From the NCBI GenBank assembly GCA_900547615.1, contig URHH01000027.1, positions 1 to 27,575 of the forward strand: a stretch of DNA of 27,575 nt. The letters run 5' to 3'. The stretch's first letter is position 1. Each line of letters starts with the position of its first letter. Of the stretch, positions 7,631 through 14,506 are shown piece after piece. Made by a program: the position numbers and the translations under genes. Source of the stretch: an uncultured Blautia sp. GTDB taxonomy: Bacteria > Bacillota > Clostridia > Lachnospirales > Lachnospiraceae. The notes beneath the pieces are model-generated. The model worked only from the letters and a program-made list of their open reading frames with translations. It ran no database searches and was not told the DNA's origin.

Positions 7631-7791
7631 AAAAACAGATTCGAAGTGACGATAGCGAAGCTTCCGCAGGAAAGGACTGCGCTAGCTCCTCCACCGAGCA
7701 CACTGTCTGAGCCGAAGGCGAGTTTGTGCGAATGGAGGTTATAGGCGCGCAGCCTTTCCCGGAACTGGAGCGTGTCACAAGAACTGTTTTT
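7631..7791 (+). ncRNA. Folded element B in the moaC leader; possible riboswitch
   Basis: A 161-base segment that folds end to end: AAAAACAG/CTGTTTTT (7631-7638, 7784-7791), GTGAC/GTCAC (7646-7650, 7774-7778), GGAAAGG and CTGCGC with GCGCAG and CCTTTCC (7669-7682, 7747-7759), CCTCCA/TGGAGG (7688-7693, 7733-7738), GCACA/TGTGC, and a GCC-GAA-GGC tip. It sits just before moaC, so a Moco-type riboswitch is one option, but I cannot confirm the Moco consensus. The other option is a dispersed palindromic element. Confidence 0.4.
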
Positions 7792-7844
7792 AAATCTCTA
7801 TCCTGTACGATGCTATAAAATATATAACTAACAGAGGTGATACA

Positions 7845-8354
7845 ATGGGAGACGGTTTTACTCATTTTGACAAAAACGGCAATGCGGTCATGGTGGACGT
7901 ATCCGGCAAGAACGATACATTCCGGACCGCTACGGCAGTGGGAGAGATCCACGTGGGAAAAGAGATTATGGAAGCGGTAACCGGCGGCAGCGTAAAGAAG
8001 GGAGACGTTCTCGGAGTTGCCCGGGTTGCAGGAATCATGGGTGTGAAAAAAACATCGGATCTTGTTCCCATGTGCCACCCTCTTTTTATCCAGAAATGCT
8101 CTGTGGATTATGAACTGGAAGAAGAGAAGGGGATTATCCGGGCATTTTGTACAGTAAAAACCCAGGGAAAAACAGGGGTGGAGATGGAAGCCTTGACAGG
8201 GGTTCAGGTAACGCTTCTCACAATTTACGACATGTGCAAAGCCATTGATAAAAGAATGGTAATGACAAATATTCATCTTGTGGAAAAAACAGGGGGAAAA
8301 AGCGGAGATTTTTCTTTTGAAGAGAGAATAGGCGATCAGGAAGAACGATTATGA
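7845..8354 (+). CDS. moaC: Cyclic pyranopterin monophosphate synthase MoaC
   Basis: Converts the MoaA product (3',8-cyclo-7,8-dihydro-GTP) to cyclic pyranopterin monophosphate, the second half of step one of molybdenum cofactor synthesis. Family motifs are plain: HFDKNGNAVMVDVSGK at the N terminus, then TFRTATAVG, the PMCHPL active-site segment and GVEMEALTGV. At 169 aa it is slightly longer than usual because of a polar C-terminal tail. ACAGAGGTGAT lies a proper distance from the ATG. It begins a tight run with mog, the MOSC gene and tatD. moaA, moaE, moeA and mo transport genes are not in the window. Confidence 0.95.
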   Translation: MGDGFTHFDKNGNAVMVDVSGKNDTFRTATAVGEIHVGKEIMEAVTGGSVKKGDVLGVARVAGIMGVKKTSDLVPMCHPLFIQKCSVDYELEEEKGIIRAFCTVKTQGKTGVEMEALTGVQVTLLTIYDMCKAIDKRMVMTNIHLVEKTGGKSGDFSFEERIGDQEERL

Positions 8355-8379
8355 TACTGCTTTCCGGAAAGGAGACATT

Positions 8380-8868
8380 ATGAAACGAGTAGCGATCATC
8401 ACATCAAGCGACAGCGGATACAGAGGAGAAAGAGAGGATTTAAGCGGCCCTGTCATAAAGGAAATCGTGGAAAATACAGGATATGAAGTGGTTTCTATGG
8501 AAATTTTGCCAGACGATAAGGAAATGTTAAAAAAGCGCATGGCGGAAATTGCAGATAAGGGAGAGGCGGAGCTGATACTCACAACAGGAGGAACGGGTTT
8601 TTCCCCAAGAGACGTGATGCCGGAGGCAACAGAGGAAATCTGCGAGAGACGCGTTCCAGGGATTCCGGAGGCAATGCGCGCTTACAGTATGACGATTACA
8701 AAACGCGCTATGTTAAGCAGAAGCGCAGCGGGAATCAGGAAAAAAACCCTGATTATTAATCTGCCGGGAAGTCCGAAGGCAGTAAGGGAAAGCCTGGAAT
8801 ATATTATAGACGCGCTGGGACACGGAATTGAAATTATGACAGGGGAAGCAGGAAACTGCGCAAGATAA
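8380..8868 (+). CDS. mog: MogA/MoaB family molybdopterin adenylyltransferase
   Basis: Activates molybdopterin by adenylylation before molybdenum insertion by MoeA. The 162-aa protein is of single-domain MogA/MoaB size. The signature TTGGTGFSPRD lies at residues 68-78, followed by DVMPEAT, and the conserved NLPGSPKAV segment is near the C terminus. AAGGAGA precedes the ATG. It lies 25 bases after moaC, and the pairing moaC-mog-MOSC is common in Clostridia, which supports a cofactor role. MogA and MoaB cannot be separated by eye, so the symbol is provisional. Confidence 0.9.
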   Translation: MKRVAIITSSDSGYRGEREDLSGPVIKEIVENTGYEVVSMEILPDDKEMLKKRMAEIADKGEAELILTTGGTGFSPRDVMPEATEEICERRVPGIPEAMRAYSMTITKRAMLSRSAAGIRKKTLIINLPGSPKAVRESLEYIIDALGHGIEIMTGEAGNCAR

Positions 8869-8904
8869 AATACAGAAAGCAATGAAATCAGGAGGGAAAT
8901 TTTT

Positions 8905-9351
8905 ATGGGAAAAGTAATGTCAGTATGTACAAGCGAGGCAAAAGGAACACAGAAGAAAAACGTAGGAACAGCAGAGTTTGTGGAAGACTGGGGTATAAAA
9001 GGAGATGCTCACGCAGGAAAATGGCATCGCCAGGTAAGTCTTCTTTCCTATGATAAAATAGAAGAGTTTCGCGCAAGAGGCGCAGAAGTTGCAGACGGCG
9101 CTTTCGGGGAAAATCTTGCAGTGGAGGGCTTTGATTTTGCAAAGCTTCCTGTGGGAACGATTTTTAAATGCAATGACGTAGTTCTTGAGCTTACACAGAT
9201 TGGAAAGAAGTGCCACAGCGGCTGTGAAATCTTCAAAAAAATGGGCGACTGTATTATGCCGAGGGAGGGCGTTTTTACAAAAGTGCTTCACGGGGGAAAA
9301 ATAAGCGTGGGAGACGAACTTATTATTTTGGAGGAAAAACATGATATTTGA
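8905..9351 (+). CDS. MOSC domain protein
   Basis: MOSC domains are beta-rich folds that bind molybdenum cofactor or sulfur through a conserved cysteine; Moco sulfurase C-termini and YiiM/YuaD-type proteins are the known members. This 148-aa protein is a stand-alone domain. It shows GIKGDAHAGKWHRQVSLL at residues 30-47, the FGENL element at 68-72, and QIGKKCHSGC at 98-107, where Cys103 and Cys107 are candidates for the reactive residue. GGAGGG precedes the ATG. Position behind moaC and mog suggests Moco handling or sulfuration. It overlaps tatD by 11 bases. Confidence 0.9.
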   Translation: MGKVMSVCTSEAKGTQKKNVGTAEFVEDWGIKGDAHAGKWHRQVSLLSYDKIEEFRARGAEVADGAFGENLAVEGFDFAKLPVGTIFKCNDVVLELTQIGKKCHSGCEIFKKMGDCIMPREGVFTKVLHGGKISVGDELIILEEKHDI

Positions 9352-10114
9352 CACACATGCACATTACGACGACGAGGCTTTTGATGAGGACAGAGAGACG
9401 CTTCTTGCTTCCATGAAAGAAAACGGGATTGGCTGGATCGTAAATGCCTGTGCTTCCGCTGAGAATATGGAGGAAACCATTGCTCTTATGGAGAAATATC
9501 CTTTTATTTACGGGGCAGTGGGCGTTCACCCTGATGATGCGGAAAAAATGACAGAGGAGACTTTGGAGAAGATCCGCCGCTTTTCCCGTCACGAAAAAGC
9601 GGTGGCGATTGGAGAAATCGGTCTTGATTATTACTGGCATAAGGAGAAAGAAGAGCATGATCTGCAGAAAAAAATGTTCCGGGCGCAGATGGATATTGCG
9701 AGAGAGGAAAAGCTTCCATTTATGATACACAGCCGCGATGCTGCAGAAGATACGCTGTCTATCGTAAAGGAATATATGAAAAAAGGAATGTCAGGCGGCA
9801 TTATCCACTGCTTTTCTTATGGAAAAGAAATGGCACGGGAATATCTGAATATGGGACTGTTTCTCGGAATTGGCGGTGTTGTTACATTTAAAAATGCAAA
9901 AAAATTAAAAGAGGTGGTGGCGTACGCGCCTCTTTCTCAGCTTGTCCTTGAGACGGACTGCCCTTATATGTCTCCGGAGCCTTACAGGGGGAAAAGAAAT
10001 TCTTCTCTAAACCTTCCTTATGTAGCACAGGCAGTCGGGGAACTGAAGAGGATTTCAGCGGAGGAAGTTGTACAAATTACGGAAGAAAACGCAAGGAGAC
10101 TTCTGGGGATTTAA
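9341..10114 (+). CDS. tatD: TatD family metal-dependent hydrolase
   Basis: A 257-aa TIM-barrel deoxyribonuclease of the TatD/YcfH amidohydrolase-like family. The metal ligands are in place: HAH at residues 6-8, GEIGLDYYW with its Glu, the MIHSRD histidine, GIIHCFS and LETDCPY with the catalytic Asp. The start ATG lies inside the MOSC gene and is preceded by TTGGAGGAA, pointing to translational coupling. TatD proteins act on DNA 3' ends and have been linked to repair and DNA degradation. Its link to the cofactor genes is probably only operon sharing. The symbol follows general use; YabD/YcfH paralogues cannot be excluded. Confidence 0.93.
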   Translation: MIFDTHAHYDDEAFDEDRETLLASMKENGIGWIVNACASAENMEETIALMEKYPFIYGAVGVHPDDAEKMTEETLEKIRRFSRHEKAVAIGEIGLDYYWHKEKEEHDLQKKMFRAQMDIAREEKLPFMIHSRDAAEDTLSIVKEYMKKGMSGGIIHCFSYGKEMAREYLNMGLFLGIGGVVTFKNAKKLKEVVAYAPLSQLVLETDCPYMSPEPYRGKRNSSLNLPYVAQAVGELKRISAEEVVQITEENARRLLGI

Positions 10115-10133
10115 GAGAAAAGGATAAAAGTGT

Positions 10134-10958
10134 ATGGGGATAAAAGAAAAAAGGGAACAGATGTGTCGAAGCAGCATTTCTTTGAAGATTTCAGGAAAAG
10201 AAGAATATAAACCCGGTAAAACACGCTTTGGCGGACGTCCTGATGTGCCATTTGATTTTAATTGGCCTGTTTTTGAAGAAAAGGACTGTGACGGAGTAGT
10301 AAAGATTGTTCCATTGACTTTTTTGGTTCAGTTTAACTGCGAGGAGCTGGTACCATATGATACGGAACATTTGCTACCGGATCATGGACTGCTGTCTTTC
10401 TTTTATGATACAGAGGGTCAGCCCTGGGGATTTAATCCTGATGATGCAGGAGGTGCCCGTGTGTTCTGGTTTGAGGATAGTTCTGTATTGAGAGAGGCAG
10501 ATTATCCTGCAGATATGAAGGAAGATATAAAATTGCCTGCATTTCATATAGAAATGGAGCAGAAAAATTCTTTTCCGGATTGGGAAGATTTCTCTGAAAT
10601 TTATTCATGCGATGAGGAGGAATTTGAACTTTTGCAAACGGAAACAGAGGAAGAGGAACAGACAAAATTACTGGGGTGGCCGGACATTATTCAGGATACG
10701 ATGGCTGTTGAATGTGAGTTAATCGCAAAAGGTTATTATCTGGGAGGCAGTTGGGAAAATATTCCGAAGACTGTATGGCAGCAGGCAAAGGCAACAGCTT
10801 TGGATAAGTGGTATTTATTGTTTCAGCTTGATACGATGGAAGAAAGTGATTTTTCTATGACGTTTGGGGATTGTGGACGGATTTATTTTTATATCCCCAG
10901 GGAGGATCTGTTGGAGAGACGCTTTGAACATGTGTGGGCAATATTGCGGTGTGAATAA
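10134..10958 (+). CDS. DUF1963 (YwqG-like) protein
   Basis: A 274-aa soluble protein matching YwqG/DUF1963 layout: FGGRPDVPFDFNWP near residue 33, FLVQFNCEEL shortly after, GLLSFFYD, and the late LLGWPDIIQ, WYLLFQLDT and CGRIYFYIPREDL segments. The biochemical function of the family is unproven; members often occur among contact-dependent toxin immunity genes. AAAAGGAT precedes the ATG at 10134, and a second ATG occurs at 10161. It stands 19 bases after tatD. It begins an accessory-looking block of unrelated genes running to 12242. Confidence 0.85.
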   Translation: MGIKEKREQMCRSSISLKISGKEEYKPGKTRFGGRPDVPFDFNWPVFEEKDCDGVVKIVPLTFLVQFNCEELVPYDTEHLLPDHGLLSFFYDTEGQPWGFNPDDAGGARVFWFEDSSVLREADYPADMKEDIKLPAFHIEMEQKNSFPDWEDFSEIYSCDEEEFELLQTETEEEEQTKLLGWPDIIQDTMAVECELIAKGYYLGGSWENIPKTVWQQAKATALDKWYLLFQLDTMEESDFSMTFGDCGRIYFYIPREDLLERRFEHVWAILRCE

Positions 10959-11014
10959 AGAAGTTACGTTTTGGAAAACAGGTAAAACTGTAATTGGAGA
11001 AAGCGAGAACCAAT

Positions 11015-11524
11015 ATGAAGGAATTTTTTGTAGAAGAGTTTTCTTCGCAGGAATCTTACAGGAGCTTTATGAAATATATGCTGTCACACAGCCAGTTTTT
11101 TTCTGTTGTCTATTTCCGGCATCGGGAAAATGAGCCGCTGAAGAAAAAGACGAAACTGCTTTATGAAAAACTGAAAAAGTTTAAAGAATACAGTGTGAAT
11201 ACGAATGAATGGCCAGGTACAGTCACAATGGACGACGATCATATTTACAAATTTGTCTGTTACCGGGCAGAAATGGAATGCTTTGACTGGCTGGTAGAAG
11301 TGCCGGGATTATACGAATGGGATTATCCTTATGCGCCTATGGATTTATGCTTTTACAGAGACGGATATTGCTGGTTTTCTCTTACGGCGCATGAGCAGAC
11401 AGCCTGTCTGTATACAGACAGAGAAGAGGAAATTAGGGAACTGGAAGCGCTTGGTGCAGATCTGTCTTTTTCTGAAGATAATGTCAGTGTAGAGTATTGT
11501 GATTTTCTGAGAAAAGAGAAGTGA
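11015..11524 (+). CDS. Hypothetical acidic protein
   Basis: I do not recognise this 169-aa protein. It is rich in Glu, Asp and aromatic residues, with no signal peptide or membrane segment. A helical N-terminal half (KEFFVEEFSSQESYRSF, then a Lys/Glu helix) is followed by a beta-like half with LVEVPGLYEWDYPYAPMDLCFY and CWFSLTAHEQ. The ATG at 11015 is chosen; the in-frame TTG at 10994 follows a stop directly. GGAGAAAG lies upstream but somewhat far. Size, acidity and position behind a DUF1963 gene resemble orphan immunity proteins, which is only a guess. Confidence 0.65.
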   Translation: MKEFFVEEFSSQESYRSFMKYMLSHSQFFSVVYFRHRENEPLKKKTKLLYEKLKKFKEYSVNTNEWPGTVTMDDDHIYKFVCYRAEMECFDWLVEVPGLYEWDYPYAPMDLCFYRDGYCWFSLTAHEQTACLYTDREEEIRELEALGADLSFSEDNVSVEYCDFLRKEK

Positions 11525-11552
11525 CAGAAAGATTCACGAACGGAGGAAGATT

Positions 11553-11711
11553 ATGGGGTATATGGAAGATGAAATGAAAGGGAAAAATATCTACGAGCTT
11601 TTGCCACAGGATAAGTTTGATAATAGGAATATAGAAAAATTAAAAATGCTGGAAGATAAGGAAATCAAGTTTTTAATCCCAATTATAATGAATCTTATCA
11701 AATATGAGTAG
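11553..11711 (+). CDS. Small 52-aa protein preceding the PemK-like toxin; candidate antitoxin
   Basis: A 53-codon frame starting with ATG 11553 behind a strong CGGAGGAAGA site (11541-11550) and ending in TAG (11709-11711). The product starts MGYMEDEMKGKNIYELL, is charged in the middle and ends with a hydrophobic helix (FLIPIIMNLIKYE). Its stop overlaps the AGGTGAT ribosome site of the next gene, nine bases before that gene's ATG. This small-gene-then-MazF order and coupling is that of a toxin-antitoxin pair. However, I see no AbrB- or ribbon-helix-helix-like DNA-binding part. The family is unrecognised. Confidence 0.55.
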   Translation: MGYMEDEMKGKNIYELLPQDKFDNRNIEKLKMLEDKEIKFLIPIIMNLIKYE

Positions 11712-11720
11712 GTGATACGA

Positions 11721-12242
11721 ATGAATCCAGAAGCACAGGAATATTATAATATTGCCAGTTGGACAAAGGATAAAGTAAATTACAATCGGATATCAAAATT
11801 TAATACGAATAGGCACAGACAGGTTTTACATGGACAAATATGGTTTTGTGATTTAGGCTATAACGTAGGAACAGAAAAGAATAAAATGCGTCCGGTATTG
11901 GTGATGTCTAATAATAAAATCAATAATTCTGAAAAAGTGGTAGTGGTATGCATTACCGATGCAAAAGAAAAGGTAAATGCACGATGTTTACCAATTCAGG
12001 ATTCATGGTTTTTGCTATATTCTGATACAGAAGATGAAGAAAAACAAGTGATTCCAGGAAGAACGATACCAGCATCTATGCATGCTTATGAATTTTTGGA
12101 TAAAGACAGTATGATTCAATGTGAGGAGATACGTGCAGTTAGTAAGTCAAGGCTGGATGCGAATCGAGGGTGTATTGGTACTTTAACACCGGAAGATTTT
12201 AATCTTGTAAAAGGAAAATTCAAAAGAGCATACAACCTGTAA
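11721..12242 (+). CDS. PemK/MazF-family endoribonuclease toxin with N-terminal extension
   Basis: MazF-fold toxins cleave RNA at short sequences and stop translation. The core begins near residue 37 with HGQIWFCDLGYNVGTEKNK, then MRPVLVMSNN (Arg57) and VVVVCITDAK (Thr79). These are the equivalents of the catalytic Arg and the Thr/Ser in the next strand. The 173-aa length exceeds the usual 110-120 because of about 36 polar N-terminal residues and an insert around SDTEDEEKQ. ATG 11721 has AGGTGAT at good spacing; the GTG at 11712 lies within that site. The gene is visibly more AT-rich than neighbouring housekeeping genes, consistent with acquisition. Confidence 0.8.
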   Translation: MNPEAQEYYNIASWTKDKVNYNRISKFNTNRHRQVLHGQIWFCDLGYNVGTEKNKMRPVLVMSNNKINNSEKVVVVCITDAKEKVNARCLPIQDSWFLLYSDTEDEEKQVIPGRTIPASMHAYEFLDKDSMIQCEEIRAVSKSRLDANRGCIGTLTPEDFNLVKGKFKRAYNL

Positions 12243-12264
12243 AAAATGTGACTGTTAAAATTTG

Positions 12265-12293
12265 TTGACAAAGAGAAGGCAGTTGCATATAAT
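12265..12293 (+). promoter_or_regulatory. Consensus sigma-A-type promoter for a small RNA unit
   Basis: TTGACA (12265-12270), a 17-base spacer and TATAAT (12288-12293): a perfect match to the consensus, lying after the toxin gene. Confidence 0.85.
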
Positions 12294-12299
12294 AAAGAA

Positions 12300-12440
12300 G
12301 AACAGAGATACTATGATTAAGTCCCACACTTGAGCAATCAAGATACAGTGGGTGCTTTATAAATGTTTAAACGAAGCCGTAGGACCGTAAGGTATAGCTT
12401 CTGGAGGCTCCCCAGTTTATCTGGGGAGTTTTTCTTTTTT
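12300..12440 (+). ncRNA. Candidate small structured RNA of about 140 nt
   Basis: Bounded by the perfect promoter (12265-12293) and an intrinsic terminator (12408-12434), with no open frame of useful size. Two hairpins have GNRA tetraloops: CCCAC and CTTGA around GCAA with TCAAG and GTGGG (12323-12352), and GAAGC and ACC around GTAA with GGT and GCTTC (12373-12401). It may be an independent small RNA or the attenuated leader of the response-regulator gene at 12516. I do not recognise the family. Confidence 0.6.
12408..12440 (+). terminator. Intrinsic terminator of the small RNA unit
   Basis: CTCCCCAG (12408-12415), TTTAT loop, CTGGGGAG (12421-12428), then TTTTTCTTTTTT. Confidence 0.9.
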
Positions 12441-12446
12441 CCTTAC

Positions 12447-12485
12447 CTTACAATTTTGTAAGCCCATCGTCCTTTTAAATATGGT
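12447..12485 (+). promoter_or_regulatory. Palindromic operator and likely promoter of the two-component operon
   Basis: CTTACAATTTTGTAAG (12447-12462) is an inverted repeat fitting TnACA-N4-TGTAA, the pattern I recall for BceR-type regulators. Its right half forms a possible -35 (TTGTAA 12456-12461), with TATGGT (12480-12485) 18 bases on. A related site lies at 14416-14429. Confidence 0.5.
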
Positions 12486-12515
12486 ATGATGGTATCAGGA
12501 AAGGACGGGAACGCT

Positions 12516-13205
12516 ATGAGTACAATACTTCTTTTGGAGGACGATGAAAGTCTGATTGACGGGTTAGAATATGCGCTGATAAAAAACGGATTTTCTGTGG
12601 AGGTCGCAAGGACCGTAAAAGAGGCGAAGAAAAGACTGCAAAGAAAAGAACCGGACTTGTTTCTTCTTGATGTAACGCTTCCTGACGGAAGCGGGTTTGA
12701 GGTATGTGAGGAAATCCGGCAAAAAGGAAGCATAGTTCCGGTTATTTTTCTTACTGCTGCAGACGAGGAAGTGCAGATTATACGCGGTCTGGACACAGGC
12801 GGAGACGATTACATTACAAAGCCGTTTAAGCTCGGAGAGCTTTGCTCCCGCATTCGGGCGTTATTAAGGAGAAGTGAGCAGTGGAGAACAGGGAAAAATG
12901 AAACGGAAATAAGGTGTGGAGAACTCGCGATCGACCTTGCCGGGAGCCGTGTGTATCTGGCAGGAGAACAGCTTGATCTCACAGGCGCGGAATACAGGCT
13001 TCTCTGTCTTCTTGCGGGGAATCCGGGACAGATTCTTACAAGAGAGAAGATTTTGGACAGACTGTGGGACGAAAAGGGAAGCTTTGTGGACGACAATACC
13101 TTATCTGTCTATATCCGAAGGCTGCGCCGGAAAACAGAGAAAAACCCTTCTGAGCCGGAGCACTTAAAGACAGTGCGGGGACTCGGATATATGTGGGAGG
13201 AATGA
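12516..13205 (+). CDS. OmpR/PhoB-family response regulator
   Basis: A 229-aa DNA-binding regulator controlled by phosphorylation. The receiver domain has the acidic pair Asp9/Asp10, phospho-acceptor Asp52 (in FLLDVTLPDG), Thr80 and Lys102 (in TKPF). After a short linker, the winged-helix domain runs to the end with RLWDEKGSFVDDNTLSVYIRRLRRK and TVRGLGYMW. The ATG at 12516 is chosen because it begins directly with the conserved TILLLEDDE strand; an upstream in-frame ATG at 12486 lies inside the promoter region. It begins an operon with a sensor kinase three bases on, then ABC genes. Such modules answer to peptide antibiotics or cell-envelope stress. Its own kinase gene appears broken. Confidence 0.93.
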   Translation: MSTILLLEDDESLIDGLEYALIKNGFSVEVARTVKEAKKRLQRKEPDLFLLDVTLPDGSGFEVCEEIRQKGSIVPVIFLTAADEEVQIIRGLDTGGDDYITKPFKLGELCSRIRALLRRSEQWRTGKNETEIRCGELAIDLAGSRVYLAGEQLDLTGAEYRLLCLLAGNPGQILTREKILDRLWDEKGSFVDDNTLSVYIRRLRRKTEKNPSEPEHLKTVRGLGYMWEE

Positions 13206-13208
13206 GAG

Positions 13209-14429
13209 ATGAGCTTTTTACAGGAAAAACAAAACCGGCATTATATGATATTTGTGGGAGGAGGCTGTGCATTCCTTCTCTTTTTTTCTCTTTTTCTGGG
13301 AGTGTGCAGGGAAAGAGAGAGGAGGGCAATGTTTTTACAGTGGGAAAAAACAGTTTCTTCCGCCATGTCGGAGAAGGGTCTGAGAGAAGACGAGATAGGC
13401 GAAATTCTGCAAAGCAGAGAAATTACGGAGGAAGGGGAAAGACTTCTGGAAAAACTGGGACACACGGAAAAAGAAAATTTCCGGTTATTGGAGACGGGAG
13501 AAACCGATAACTTTTTCTTTGATATTGTTCTGGCAGCAGGAAGCCTCCTGGCTGTTTTCTGGTTTCTGGGAGGTGCGTCTGTCTTCCTTTTACAAAGAGA
13601 AAAGCAGTATGAGAATGCTGTAAAAATAATAGATGCGTTTCAGAAGGGGGAAACAGGGCTCCGGCTTCCGGGCAGCGATACAGGAGGCATTTACCGGCTG
13701 TTTTCCTCTGTAAATCGTCTGGCAACCGCTTTTTGTGCCAGAGAGGAGTCTGCGCAGAAGGCGAAGGATTTTCTGAAGTAATAAATCTCTGATATTTCAC
13801 ATCAGTTAAAAACACCTCTTGCGGCTTTAAATATGTATATGGAAATCATGATGGAGGACAGAGAAGCTGTAGAGGTTTTCGGGGAGAAGGCAATCCTTTC
13901 TTTGGAACGTATGGAGCGTCTGACAGGAAATCTTCTGAAAATCGCGCGCCTTGATGCAAAAACCATTTCTTTTGAAAAAACGCCCTGCAATGTGGGCGGA
14001 CTTGTGAGAGACGCGGCAGAAGGATTTATTACGAGGGCAGAAAAGGAAGGGAAACAGATTTTCCTGGAAGGAGAGGAAACGATTTTAAGCTGCGACAGAA
14101 GCTGGACAGAGGAAGCTGTGTCAAATCTCATAAAAAATTCTCTGGATCATACAGGAAGAGGAGATTTTGTAAAGATTTCCTGGGAAAAATCCCCTGTTAT
14201 GATTCGCATTTCTGTGGAGGACAATGGAAGCGGAATTTCAGAAGAAGATATTTATCATATTTTTAAGCGGTTTTACAGAAGTTCTTCTTCAGCTTCCGGC
14301 GGTTCCGGGCTTGGACTTCCCCTTGCGAAAGCCATCGTGGAAGAGCAGGGAGGAAATCTTACGGTTTCCAGTCAGGAAGGAAAGGGAAGCATATTTGTGA
14401 TTTCTTTTTCCTGCATGACAAAACTGTAA
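13209..14429 (+). pseudogene. Sensor histidine kinase gene interrupted by tandem in-frame stops
   Basis: One continuous frame encodes a complete membrane sensor kinase, except that codons 191 and 192 are TAA TAA (13779-13784). Before them: TM1 (about 12-32), a roughly 70-residue outside loop, TM2 (about 103-127) and a HAMP-like linker ending KAKDFLK. After them, still in frame: ISDISHQLKTPLAAL with phospho-acceptor His198 (codon 13800-13802), a dimerisation helix, the N box EEAVSNLIKNSLDH, DNGSGI, and GGSGLGL of the ATPase domain. No frameshift is needed. The first ATG after the stops (13833) lies beyond the H-box, so the downstream fragment alone could not be phosphorylated. Loss of function is likely unless the stops are sequencing errors. 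GGGAGGAA precedes the start. Confidence 0.85.
14416..14429 (+). promoter_or_regulatory. Second putative response-regulator operator, upstream of the ABC genes
   Basis: TGACA-AAAC-TGTAA (14416-14429) followed by G has the same TnACA-N4-TGTAA form as 12448-12461 and overlaps the kinase stop codon. An extended -10-like TGtTATTGT follows at 14470-14478. Confidence 0.45.
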
Positions 14430-14506
14430 GGGAAAAGTTTTAAAAATTCATCTGCATGTAAGGCTGAAATGTTATTGTTATCTCATCATACAGGAGGTGA
14501 AAGATT

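Noticed and set aside
7629..8276. 215-codon minus-strand frame opposite moaC
   Set aside because: It runs through the folded leader and moaC and has no recognisable protein.
10864..11133. 89-codon frame spanning the end of the DUF1963 gene
   Set aside because: It overlaps two better-supported genes in other frames and has no ribosome site.
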